From Tabrizicola sp. (GTDB taxonomy: Bacteria > Pseudomonadota > Alphaproteobacteria > Rhodobacterales > Rhodobacteraceae): a stretch of 64,000 nt of DNA. The stretch spans positions 62,001-126,000 of the forward strand of contig NZ_JAUCZH010000004.1 in NCBI RefSeq assembly GCF_030373185.1. The letters are read 5' to 3'. The notes below the pieces were generated by a model that searched no databases, was not told the DNA's origin, and saw only the letters and a program-made list of their open reading frames with translations. Within the stretch, counting starts at the first letter, position 1. The number at the start of each line of letters is the position of its first letter. Position numbers and translations under genes: made by a program. Of the stretch, positions 40,690 to 50,009 are shown one piece after another.

Positions 40690-42099
40690 TCATTCCGCCA
40701 AGACCCAGGTATCCTTGACCCCGCCGCCTTGCGACGAGTTCACCACCAGTGACCCTTCGGTCAAAGCCACACGCGTCAAACCGCCGGGGACCAGTTCGAT
40801 CCGTTCGCCCACCAGACAATAGGGCCGCAAATCCACATGCCGGGGGGCCACGCCTTCCTCGACAAAGGTCGGCACCGAAGACAGCGCCAGTGTCGGCTGA
40901 GCGATGTAGTTGCCGGGATCTTCGACGATCTTCGCCCGGAACCGTTCCACTTCGTCGCGGCTGGATTTCGGCCCGACCAGCATCCCGTAACCACCCGAGC
41001 CGTGGACCTCTTTCACCACCAGTTCCGGCAGCTTGTCCAGCACGTATTTCAGATCATCCGGCTTGCCACATTGCCAGGTCGGCACGTTGTTCAGGATCGG
41101 CTCCTCGCCGAGATAGAAGCGCACCATTTCAGGGACAAAGCAGTAGACCGCCTTGTCATCGGCCACTCCGGCCCCGGGTGCGGAACAGATGCTGACCCCG
41201 CCCGACCGATAGACATCCATCAGCCCGGGAATGCCCAACATACTGTCAGGCCGGAAACACAGCGGGTCCAGATAGGCATCATCAAGCCGCCGATAGATCA
41301 CATCCACCCGGCGCGGACCTTCGGTGGTGCGCATGTAAGCGTATTCGCCATCGACAAACAGATCCTGCCCTTCGACCAGTTCGACGCCCATCAGATCGGC
41401 CAGCAGGGAATGCTCATAATAGGCAGAATTGAAATGCCCCGGCGTCAGGATCACCACTGTCGGCTCCCCCTGACACTTCTTCGGGGCAACACTCGCCAAT
41501 GTCCGGCGCAGCTTTTCGGAATAGCCGTCGACCGGCTCGATCCGGTTCTCGCGGAAAAGGCTGGGGAACATCCGCATCATGATCTCGCGGCTTTCCAGCA
41601 TGTAGCTGACCCCGCTTGGCGTGCGGCAATTGTCCTCCAGCACGAAGAATTCGTCCGGGCCGGTCCGCACGATGTCGATCCCGACAATGTGGCTATAAAC
41701 CCCCTTTGGCGGCACAAAGCCCGTCACGGCCTTCTCATAGGCCTCGTTCTGATAGACCAGCCGCGCCGGGATCCGGCCCGCCCGGATGATCTCGCCGCGC
41801 CCGTAGACGTCGACCAGAAACGCATTCAGCGCCCGCGCACGCTGCTTGATGCCCTTTTCCAGCTTCGCCCATTCCGCCGCCGCAAAGACCCGGGGGAACA
41901 TGTCGAACGGAATCAGCCGGTCCGGATCCCCGCCCTCGCCGTAAACGGCAAAGGTGATCCCGATCCGCCGGAACAGCGCCTCGGCCTCGGCCTGCTTCAG
42001 ACTGCGCAACTCCTGTGGCATCGCGGCCACCCAGTCTTCCAGCCGGGCATAGGGCGGGCGCACCTTGGTGCCTTGATACATTTCGTTGAACTGGCTCAA
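40690..42099 (-). CDS. Circularly permuted type-2 ATP-grasp protein
   Basis: MFPRVFAAAEWAKLEKGIKQRARALNAFLVDVYG; FVLEDNCRTPSGVSYMLESR; KEVHGSGGYGMLVGP. Confidence 0.94.
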   Translation of the reverse strand: MSQFNEMYQGTKVRPPYARLEDWVAAMPQELRSLKQAEAEALFRRIGITFAVYGEGGDPDRLIPFDMFPRVFAAAEWAKLEKGIKQRARALNAFLVDVYGRGEIIRAGRIPARLVYQNEAYEKAVTGFVPPKGVYSHIVGIDIVRTGPDEFFVLEDNCRTPSGVSYMLESREIMMRMFPSLFRENRIEPVDGYSEKLRRTLASVAPKKCQGEPTVVILTPGHFNSAYYEHSLLADLMGVELVEGQDLFVDGEYAYMRTTEGPRRVDVIYRRLDDAYLDPLCFRPDSMLGIPGLMDVYRSGGVSICSAPGAGVADDKAVYCFVPEMVRFYLGEEPILNNVPTWQCGKPDDLKYVLDKLPELVVKEVHGSGGYGMLVGPKSSRDEVERFRAKIVEDPGNYIAQPTLALSSVPTFVEEGVAPRHVDLRPYCLVGERIELVPGGLTRVALTEGSLVVNSSQGGGVKDTWVLAE

Positions 42100-42250
42100 G
42101 CCCTAAACCCCCGACTGCTCCCGACCAGTAGAACAGGCCATCTTCCCCCGGGGAAGAGGCTTGACCCAAAAAACGCCCGCCTCCTGACCATCTGCCCAAT
42201 TTTCGGGCGCACCGAGCATGCCGCCGGAACGCGACCCACGCGACCTGACC

Positions 42251-42282
42251 CCTGCTCTTTTCAAAAATACTCCCGCCGGAGG
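42251..42282 (-). repeat. Dispersed intergenic element, copy A
   Basis: Minus strand CCTCCGGCGGGAGTATTTTTGAAAAGAGCAGG; shares GAGTATTTnnnAAAAGAGCA with 60759-60778. Confidence 0.6.
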
Positions 42283-42433
42283 CTTTCACGGCCCGCATCC
42301 GGTGCAACCGCCAGACCACCGCGCCGCGGCAGCGCCGTCCGCAGGCCCTCGATGGGCCGAGGACGGCCCGACCGATCGGGCATCGGCATAGTCGGCCCTT
42401 CCCCTGCGCCCGTCACGTGCTAGCCTTCGCCCC

Positions 42434-43513
42434 ATGGCCGATCCCGTCCTCACCTTCACCGACCGCGGCATCTTTTGCCCCGCGGGAGGTTTTCACATTG
42501 ATCCCTGGCGCCCGGTCCCGCGCGCGCTGATCACCCATGGCCATTCCGACCATGCCCGCCCCGGCATGGGCAGCTACCTTGCCACCCATCAGGCGCTTCC
42601 GGTGATCCGCCGCAGGCTTGGCCCCATCACCGCCGAGGGCATCGCTTATGGCGAGGTGCGGCCGATCGGCGGCGCGCGCGTCTCGTTTCACCCGGCGGGA
42701 CATGTCCCCGGCTCGGCCCAGATCCGGGTCGAGGTGGCGGGCGAGGTCTGGGTGGTCTCGGGCGATTACAAGACCGAACCGGACGGGCTGGCCGAAGCCT
42801 TCCAGCCGGTCACCTGCCACAGCTTCATCACCGAATGCACATTTGGCCTGCCGGTCTTCCGCTGGCAGCCGCAGCCGCAAGTCATGGCCAGCATCGCGGA
42901 TTGGTGGCAGGCCAATGCGGCGGCGGGCAAGATGTCGATCCTTGGCGCCTACAGCTTTGGCAAGGCCCAACGGCTTCTTGCCGGGCTGCCCGATCTTGGC
43001 CCGATCCTCACCCATGGCGCGGTCGAAGACATGACCGAGGTCTTGCGCGCCCAAGGCTACCGCCTGCCCGCCACCATTCGCGCCACCGCCGACACCAGCG
43101 CCAAAACCCATCCCGGAGCCTTGGTCATCGCACCGCCATCGGCGCTTGGCTCGGCCTGGGCCAACCGGCTTGGCCCGGCTGAGGCGGCCTTCGTCTCTGG
43201 CTGGATGGCGGTGCGCGGCATCCGCCGCCGTCGCGCGCTTGGGACCGGGTTTGTGCTGTCGGATCACGCCGACTGGGCCGGGCTTGACGCGGCAATCACG
43301 GCAACCGGGGCAGAGCGGGTGTTCGTGACCCATGGCTATACCGCCCCATTCCGGCGCTGGCTGGAAAGCCGGGGCTATGACGCAGGGATCGTGGAAACCC
43401 GGTTTACCGGTGACGATCCCGACGATACGCCCCCCGACTTGCCGCCCGACGCGACACACGAAGCGGCACCCGACACGGCCACCAATGCGGCGGCAGATGG
43501 CGGTGCCGCATGA
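42434..43513 (+). CDS. Ligase-associated DNA exonuclease (MBL/beta-CASP fold)
   Basis: LITHGHSDHARPGMGSYLATHQ; FHPAGHVPGSAQIRVE; VVSGDYKTEPDGL; VLSDHADW. Confidence 0.93.
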   Translation: MADPVLTFTDRGIFCPAGGFHIDPWRPVPRALITHGHSDHARPGMGSYLATHQALPVIRRRLGPITAEGIAYGEVRPIGGARVSFHPAGHVPGSAQIRVEVAGEVWVVSGDYKTEPDGLAEAFQPVTCHSFITECTFGLPVFRWQPQPQVMASIADWWQANAAAGKMSILGAYSFGKAQRLLAGLPDLGPILTHGAVEDMTEVLRAQGYRLPATIRATADTSAKTHPGALVIAPPSALGSAWANRLGPAEAAFVSGWMAVRGIRRRRALGTGFVLSDHADWAGLDAAITATGAERVFVTHGYTAPFRRWLESRGYDAGIVETRFTGDDPDDTPPDLPPDATHEAAPDTATNAAADGGAA

Positions 43514-45126
43514 ACCGCTTTGCCACCCTCTTTGCAGCCCTTGACGGCACCACAAAGACCGGGGTCAAAACCCGGGCGCTTGCCGATTATTTCCGCGCGG
43601 CCCCTGAAGCGGACCGGGTCTGGACCATCGCCCTTCTGACCGGGCGTCGGCCAAGGCGGGCAGTCACCTCGACCGAACTTCACCTTTGGGCGGCCGAGGC
43701 GGCGGGCATCCCAGACTGGCTGTTTGAGGAAAGCTATTCGGTCGTGGGTGATCTGGCCGAGACCATCGCCCTTTTGCTGCCCCCGGCAGAGGCGACGGCC
43801 GACCTTGGCCTTGACGCGGCCATCCGGGGGCTGATCCGGCTGACCGGCCAGCCGGTCGAGGCGCGCAGGGCGGCTGTCCTTGCCACTTGGGGGCAACTGC
43901 CTGCAACCGAACGATTTCTTTACAACAAGCTCTTGACCGGCGGTTTTCGCATGGGGGTGGCCCAAGGGCTTCTGACCCGCGCGCTGTCACTGGCAACGGG
44001 GGTGGAAGAAGCCACCCTGGCCCACCGGCTGATGGGTGACTGGGATCCCGCCAGCACCCGGTTTTCCGCCCTGATCGACGGTGACGCCGGGGGCGACGCG
44101 CGCCCCTTTCCCTTTGCGCTGGCCAGCCCGCTTGAAGCTGGGGCCGAGACATTGGGCCAGCCAGAAGACTGGCTTGCGGAATGGAAATGGGATGGCATCC
44201 GGGGCCAGCTGATCGCCCGCCCTGGCACCTTTGCCCTTTGGAGCCGGGGCGAGGAACTTGTTACCGACCGTTTCCCCGAGTTTGGCCCCCTGGCCGATTT
44301 CCTGCCCCCCGGAACCGTGATCGACGCCGAGGTTCTGGCATGGGACCAGGCCGCCAACCGCCCCCTGCCCTTTGCAGCACTGCAACGCCGGATCGGGCGC
44401 AAGACGGTGCCGAAGGCGCTTTTGGCCGAAGCCCCGGCGCGGCTGTTGGCTTATGATCTTCTGGAAGACGGCGGCACAGACATCCGCGACCGCCCCCTGT
44501 CCCAGCGCCGGGCGCGGCTGGAGGCGATCATCGCCGCCCTGCCGCCCAGTCTTTCCCCAAGTCTTTCCCCCGGCCTGCCGCTGACACTGTCGCCGTCCCT
44601 GACCTTTCAAACCTGGGAAAGCCTGGCCCGGATCCGCGCAACCGCCCGGGAACATGAGGCAGAAGGCGTGATGCTGAAACGCGCCACATCGCCCTATTTC
44701 ACCGGGCGCAAGCGCGGTGATTGGTGGAAATGGAAACTCGACCCCTACACGGTGGACGCGGTGCTGCTTTACGCCCAAGCCGGACATGGGCGTCGGGCGA
44801 ACCTCTTTACCGATTTCACCTTTGGTGTCCGCGACGGCAACGACCTTGTGCCGTTCACCAAGGCCTATTCCGGCCTGACCGATGCCGAGTTTGGCGAAAT
44901 CACCCGCTGGGTGCAAAGGCACACGCTGGAACGATATGGCCCGGTGCGCAAAGTGCCTGCGGAACTGGTGTTCGAAATCGGGTTCGAAGGGATTCAGGAA
45001 AGCCCACGCCACAAATCCGGCATCGCCCTGCGCTTTCCCCGGATGCTGCGCTGGCGGCGCGACAAGGGGGTGGCGGAGATCGACACTCTGGCCAGCCTGC
45101 GCGCCTTGTTGCGTGCGGCGGATTGA
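43510..45126 (+). CDS. ATP-dependent DNA ligase (exonuclease-associated type)
   Basis: Adenylation motif EWKWDGIRGQLI; EGVMLKR; GDWWKWKLDP; ATGA overlap with the exonuclease gene. Confidence 0.93.
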   Translation: MNRFATLFAALDGTTKTGVKTRALADYFRAAPEADRVWTIALLTGRRPRRAVTSTELHLWAAEAAGIPDWLFEESYSVVGDLAETIALLLPPAEATADLGLDAAIRGLIRLTGQPVEARRAAVLATWGQLPATERFLYNKLLTGGFRMGVAQGLLTRALSLATGVEEATLAHRLMGDWDPASTRFSALIDGDAGGDARPFPFALASPLEAGAETLGQPEDWLAEWKWDGIRGQLIARPGTFALWSRGEELVTDRFPEFGPLADFLPPGTVIDAEVLAWDQAANRPLPFAALQRRIGRKTVPKALLAEAPARLLAYDLLEDGGTDIRDRPLSQRRARLEAIIAALPPSLSPSLSPGLPLTLSPSLTFQTWESLARIRATAREHEAEGVMLKRATSPYFTGRKRGDWWKWKLDPYTVDAVLLYAQAGHGRRANLFTDFTFGVRDGNDLVPFTKAYSGLTDAEFGEITRWVQRHTLERYGPVRKVPAELVFEIGFEGIQESPRHKSGIALRFPRMLRWRRDKGVAEIDTLASLRALLRAAD

Positions 45127-45226
45127 GCTTTGCCACCAAGTCCACGGTCACAGGCCCGTTGGTCGGGGTTGCGCCGCAGGGGTCTTGCCCCCTAGATGAC
45201 ACCAACCGATCAGCCCGGAGTGACCC

Positions 45227-47053
45227 ATGACCTTGCACCTGCCCCAGCCCGTCCGTGATGCCAATGCCGCCAGCGGTGGCTTCGGTGATCTGCCCGACTG
45301 GGATCTGACCGACCTTTACCCCGCCCCCGACGCGCCGGAATTCTCCCGTGACATGGCAGCGCTGGAAACCGGCTGCGCGGGGTTTGCCGAGGCTTACGAA
45401 GGCAAGCTGGCGGGTCTGGATGCGGCAGGGCTGCTGGCATGCGTACAGGACTACGAGCGGATCGACATCCTTGCCGGGCGGCTGATGTCCTTTGCGGGCC
45501 TGCGGTATTATCAGAACACCATGGACAGCGACCGCGCCAAGTTCATGGCGGATGCGCAAGACCGGGTAACCAACGCCACCACGCCATTGGTGTTCTTCAG
45601 CCTTGAATTCAACCGTCTGGAAGATGATCACCTGAACCGTCTGATGGAGGGAAACGCGGGGCTTGCCCGCTACAAGCCGGTTTTCGACCGGATGCGCGCG
45701 ATGCGGCCGCACCAGCTTTCGGACGAGCTGGAAAAGTTCCTGCATGACGAAAGCGTGGTCGGCGCAAGTGCCTGGAACAAGCTCTTTGACGAAACGATGG
45801 CGGGTCTGATGTTCTCGGTCGCGGGTGAGGCCGAGCCTTTGAACCTTGAAGCGACGCTGAACCTTCTGACCGACCCCGAACGCCCCAAACGCGAAGCCGC
45901 AGCCCGGGCGCTGGCGGAAGTCTTTGACAAGAACGTCCGGCTTTTTGCCCGCATCCACAACACGCTGGCCAAGGAAAAGGAAATCCACGACCGCTGGCGC
46001 AAGATGCCGACGCCGCAGCATGGCCGCCACCTGGCGAACCACGTCGAGCCCGAAGTGGTCGAGGCGCTGAGAAATGCGGTGGTCGGCGCCTATCCGAAGC
46101 TGAGCCACCGCTATTACCGGCTGAAGGCGAAATGGCTGGGGCTGGAAAAGTTGCAGGTCTGGGACCGCAATGCCCCTTTGCCGATCGAGACGCCAAAGCT
46201 GGTAGACTGGCCAACCGCACGCAGCATGGTCATGGAGGCTTACGGGGCCTTTGACCCGCGCATGGCGGACCTTGCCAAACCGTTCTTCGAGAAAGGCTGG
46301 ATCGACGCAGGCGTGAAGCCGGGCAAGGCCCCGGGCGCTTTTGCCCACCCGACCGTGACGACCGTCCACCCCTATGTGATGCTGAACTACCTTGGCAAAC
46401 CACGCGACGTGATGACCCTTGCGCACGAACTGGGCCATGGCGTCCATCAGGTGCTGGCGGCCGAACAGGGCGAACTTCTGGCCTCTACCCCCCTGACGCT
46501 GGCCGAAACGGCAAGCGTTTTCGGCGAGATGCTGACCTTCCGCAAGCTTCTGGATCAGGCCAGGACCCAAGCCGAGAAGAAGACCCTCCTCGCCGGCAAG
46601 GTCGAGGACATGATCAACACGGTCGTCCGCCAGATCGCCTTTTACGACTTTGAGTGCAAGCTGCACGCCGCACGCGCCGAGGGTGAGCTGACGCCCGACG
46701 ATATCAATGCGCTCTGGATGTCAATTCAGGCGGAATCGCTGGGCGATGCGTTCGAGTTCATGGACGGCTACGAAACCTTCTGGGCCTATATCCCGCATTT
46801 CGTGCATTCCCCCTTCTACGTCTACGCCTACGCCTTCGGGGATGGGCTGGTGAACGCGCTTTATGCGGCCTATGCGGGCGGCCTTCCGGAGTTCGAAGAG
46901 AAATACTTCGCCATGCTGAAAGCCGGTGGGTCAATGCACCACAAGGAACTGCTGGCCCCCTTCGGCCTTGATGCAAGCGACCCGAAGTTCTGGGATCAGG
47001 GCCTGTCGATGATCGCGGGCTTTATCGACGAATTGGAGGCGATGGAGGGCTGA
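45227..47053 (+). CDS. M3 family oligoendopeptidase F
   Basis: LAHELGHGVHQVLA HExxH motif; TPLTLAETASVFGEML. Confidence 0.94.
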   Translation: MTLHLPQPVRDANAASGGFGDLPDWDLTDLYPAPDAPEFSRDMAALETGCAGFAEAYEGKLAGLDAAGLLACVQDYERIDILAGRLMSFAGLRYYQNTMDSDRAKFMADAQDRVTNATTPLVFFSLEFNRLEDDHLNRLMEGNAGLARYKPVFDRMRAMRPHQLSDELEKFLHDESVVGASAWNKLFDETMAGLMFSVAGEAEPLNLEATLNLLTDPERPKREAAARALAEVFDKNVRLFARIHNTLAKEKEIHDRWRKMPTPQHGRHLANHVEPEVVEALRNAVVGAYPKLSHRYYRLKAKWLGLEKLQVWDRNAPLPIETPKLVDWPTARSMVMEAYGAFDPRMADLAKPFFEKGWIDAGVKPGKAPGAFAHPTVTTVHPYVMLNYLGKPRDVMTLAHELGHGVHQVLAAEQGELLASTPLTLAETASVFGEMLTFRKLLDQARTQAEKKTLLAGKVEDMINTVVRQIAFYDFECKLHAARAEGELTPDDINALWMSIQAESLGDAFEFMDGYETFWAYIPHFVHSPFYVYAYAFGDGLVNALYAAYAGGLPEFEEKYFAMLKAGGSMHHKELLAPFGLDASDPKFWDQGLSMIAGFIDELEAMEG

Positions 47054-47074
47054 CGCCCGCCCGCACCACCACCC

Positions 47075-47923
47075 TTACACCCGTTCGCTGCGCAGACGGT
47101 TCAGGTCATCCAGATGCGCCGCCATCAGCGCGGCGCCTTCGTCGATGCCGGAGGCGGCGGCGTCGGCGTCAACAATGCGGGCGATGTCCGGGTCATGGCC
47201 GACGATCGGCCCACCAACCAGCACCCAGACCTGCGGGCAGCGGATGCGCAGCGCCACGATCAGGCGGGCGGTGGCAAAGGTCATCGACGGCAAGGATGCC
47301 GACAGCCCGACCATGGTCGGTTGCAGGCGGGCAATTTCTTCGACCAGTGCCTCATGGCCAAGGCCAAGGCGCAGCGCGATGTCCCAGCCGTTGCGGCGCA
47401 GCGTATCGGCGGCAATCGTGGCGCCGATGCCATGCACCTCACCGGGGACGCTGGCAAAGACCGCTTCCGCTCCCGGTGGTGCGGTCAGGCGTTCGGCCAG
47501 AAAGACCGCGCGCAGATCGCGCAGGATCGCATAAACCCGACCGGCCCCAAGGATGACCTGTGCGGCCGTCGCCTCGTCCCGGTCCCAGCGCTGGCCAAGG
47601 CGGCGTGCGGCCTCGGCGATGTAGGCATGATAGAGTGCGTCGGCCGACATGCCATCCAGCCGCGCGCTGCGGACCAGATCGGCAGCAGCGGTATCGTCCG
47701 ATGACAAAAGCGCATCGCAAAGGTGTTCCACCTCTGCCGTCTTTGGCTGGCCATTTTGCGGCGCGTGCAAAGGTTCAATCCGGCTGACACGAAGAATCAC
47801 CTCTCGCGCCAGAACCCGCAAGGCGGCGTTCGGAAGTGTCTGCCCCCGCTGCATCAGATGATCATGCGCGCGCAACAGCTGCGGCACGGGCGGAACGGAA
47901 ATTGCAGCGTATCCTTCAGACAT
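47075..47923 (-). CDS. Cobalamin-binding-domain regulator (PpaA/AerR-like)
   Basis: B12-domain segments VPGEVHGIGATIAADTLRRNGWDIALRLG, VGLSASLPSMTFATARLIVALR, VLVGGPIVGHDPDIARIVDADAAA. Confidence 0.75.
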   Translation of the reverse strand: MSEGYAAISVPPVPQLLRAHDHLMQRGQTLPNAALRVLAREVILRVSRIEPLHAPQNGQPKTAEVEHLCDALLSSDDTAAADLVRSARLDGMSADALYHAYIAEAARRLGQRWDRDEATAAQVILGAGRVYAILRDLRAVFLAERLTAPPGAEAVFASVPGEVHGIGATIAADTLRRNGWDIALRLGLGHEALVEEIARLQPTMVGLSASLPSMTFATARLIVALRIRCPQVWVLVGGPIVGHDPDIARIVDADAAASGIDEGAALMAAHLDDLNRLRSERV

Positions 47924-48047
47924 TGGCGCACTTTCAGCTGAAGAGGGAAACGCAACTTTCAGGACTGGCAACCACTTTCACGCGGTATCGCAACTTCGCC
48001 GGATTGGCCCGGGCAATCTGGACAATCGCCCATTGCCCCTGACCATA

Positions 48048-48061
48048 TCACAGGCCTGTGA
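48048..48061. promoter_or_regulatory. Perfect palindrome upstream of the B12-domain gene
   Basis: TCACAGGCCTGTGA, about 125 bp from the predicted start at 47923. Confidence 0.45.
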
Positions 48062-48097
48062 CAGCAGGCCAAAATTAACCGCCGCAGCGCAGCAAGG

Positions 48098-48132
48098 GTA
48101 AAAGAGCCGGGCAGACCCGCAGGACGCCCGGC
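48098..48132 (-). terminator. Rho-independent terminator of the Gfo/Idh gene
   Basis: GCCGGGC(13 nt)GCCCGGC followed on the minus strand by TCTTTTAC. Confidence 0.65.
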
Positions 48133-48146
48133 CACTTTGGCAGCGA

Positions 48147-49145
48147 TCAGATGTCGACTGCCACGTCATAGACCCGGTCCATCATCGCTTGCGTGCCGCG
48201 CACGAATTCCAGCGGACACGGATAGGCGGCCCCTTCGCGGACGGTCCGGCCGAAGGCCTCGACCTGCAACTTGTAGTGGTTGGCGGTCGGGAAGCGTTCC
48301 ACCGTCACGCGGTTGCCGTTCTGGTGCAACTCCACCTCGGCCAGATCGTTGACATTGGCGTTGAACGGCCCGCCTTCCAGCCGGATCATGCCCTTGGTCC
48401 CCTGGAACGTGGCGACCTGACGGTTATACATCCGCATCGAGGTGGTCGAGCCATAGGTAAAGCGGCCACCCGGGCCTTCCATGATCCCGGCGACCTGCGC
48501 AAACACGTCCACCCCGTTTTCGCGGTGGATGCGGGCCGACAGGTCCACCGGTTCCGCCCCGGTCACAAAGCGGGCGCAGCCGAAGGTGTAGACGCCGATA
48601 TCTCGCAGCGACCCGCCACCGGTTTCGGGCTTGTTGCGGATGTTTCCCGTTTCGGTCAGGTTGAAGCTGAAGGCCACATCGGCATGGACAAGGGTGCCGA
48701 TCTCGCCCGCCTCGAACCATTCCTTCGCGCGCTGCCACTGAGGGTGATGGACGATCATGTAGGCCTCGGCCGCAAGAAGCCCGGTGCGGTCACGCGCGGC
48801 GATGATCTGGTCGATCTCATGCGCCTTCATGGCGATGGGCTTTTCGGTCAGCACATGCTTGCCCGCCGCCAGCGCCTTCAACGTCCATTCCACATGCATG
48901 TGGTTCGGCAGCGGGACATAGACCGCGTCGATCGTGGGATCGGCCAGCAGGGCGTCATAGCTGGAATGGACCACAAGACCGGGGGCGAAGGTGCTGAAGC
49001 CTTCTGCCTTGGCGGGGTCCGAGGTCGCGAGGGCGGCAAGTTCCGCCCCATGTGCGGCGTGGATTGCAGGCGCCATATGTTCGCGGGCGAATCTCGCAGC
49101 CCCAAGCACGCCCCATCTGACCGGTTTCATCCCAAAGCCCCCCAT
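48147..49145 (-). CDS. Gfo/Idh/MocA family oxidoreductase
   Basis: VRWGVLGAARFAREHMAPAIHAAHGAELAALATSDPAKAEGF; LTEKPIAMKAHE. Confidence 0.92.
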   Translation of the reverse strand: MGGFGMKPVRWGVLGAARFAREHMAPAIHAAHGAELAALATSDPAKAEGFSTFAPGLVVHSSYDALLADPTIDAVYVPLPNHMHVEWTLKALAAGKHVLTEKPIAMKAHEIDQIIAARDRTGLLAAEAYMIVHHPQWQRAKEWFEAGEIGTLVHADVAFSFNLTETGNIRNKPETGGGSLRDIGVYTFGCARFVTGAEPVDLSARIHRENGVDVFAQVAGIMEGPGGRFTYGSTTSMRMYNRQVATFQGTKGMIRLEGGPFNANVNDLAEVELHQNGNRVTVERFPTANHYKLQVEAFGRTVREGAAYPCPLEFVRGTQAMMDRVYDVAVDI

Positions 49146-49254
49146 GATTTGATCGCAAGACGCATGTGTCCAGAAAACCGGCGATCATTCAACCCGTCGG
49201 ACAGGCAGACAGGTCAATGGACCGCTAGAAATGTCCTGGGCAAGCGCCCGGCTG

Positions 49255-50004
49255 TCAGGGCTTCGCGGGCGCTCGCAAACCTTGCAGGAAAAGCCACAGG
49301 ATCGACGACAGATAGGTTAGCGACAGGATCAGCAGCGTGATCCACGGATAGGTAAGCAGGGCCGCCACCACCATCACCGACCCGACCAGCGCATAGCGGG
49401 CCAGGTCGGCCGCAATGGTGATCCGCTTCAACGACGGGGTTCTGGTGCGGCTGATCATCAAGGCACCGATGCCCACCATCCACAGCGCCACGACCGCGGG
49501 TGACAACTCGACCGTGCTGTTCAAGGCAAAGACAAGATACATCGGCACCAGCGCAAGCATCGCTCCGGCTGGCGATGGCACCCCGATGAACGCGGTCTTT
49601 TCGGCAGGCTCGCCTTCCGCGCGCGATCCGACATTGAACCGCGCCAGCCGCAGCATGCAGCAGACGGCATAGACCAGCACCGCGATCCAGCCAAGGTTGG
49701 TATCGGCCCGCAACGCCCAAAGATAGAGAACCAGCGCCGGAGTGACGCCGAAGTTCACGAAATCGCACAGGCTGTCGAGTTCGGCCCCGATGGCGCTTTC
49801 CGATTTCAGCATCCGGGCCAACCGCCCGTCCAACCCATCCAGCGCCGCCGCCGTGCCGATCAGCAACACCGCCATCGGAAAATTGCCCGCAATCGCAAAG
49901 CGGATCGCCGTCAACCCGGCACAAAGCGCAAGGATCGAGATCAGGTTCGGCAACAGCTTCAACAGCAGAAGTTGCCGGGGGGGATCAGCCGGTTTGCGGG
50001 CCAT
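49255..50004 (-). CDS. pssA: CDP-diacylglycerol--serine O-phosphatidyltransferase
   Basis: CDP-alcohol phosphatidyltransferase motif LDGLDGRLARMLKSESAIGAELDSLCDFVNFG. Confidence 0.93.
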   Translation of the reverse strand: MARKPADPPRQLLLLKLLPNLISILALCAGLTAIRFAIAGNFPMAVLLIGTAAALDGLDGRLARMLKSESAIGAELDSLCDFVNFGVTPALVLYLWALRADTNLGWIAVLVYAVCCMLRLARFNVGSRAEGEPAEKTAFIGVPSPAGAMLALVPMYLVFALNSTVELSPAVVALWMVGIGALMISRTRTPSLKRITIAADLARYALVGSVMVVAALLTYPWITLLILSLTYLSSILWLFLQGLRAPAKP

Positions 50005-50009
50005 CTGTG

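Noticed and set aside
47075-47923. Part of a photosynthesis gene cluster
   Set aside because: No bch, crt, puf or puc genes in the window
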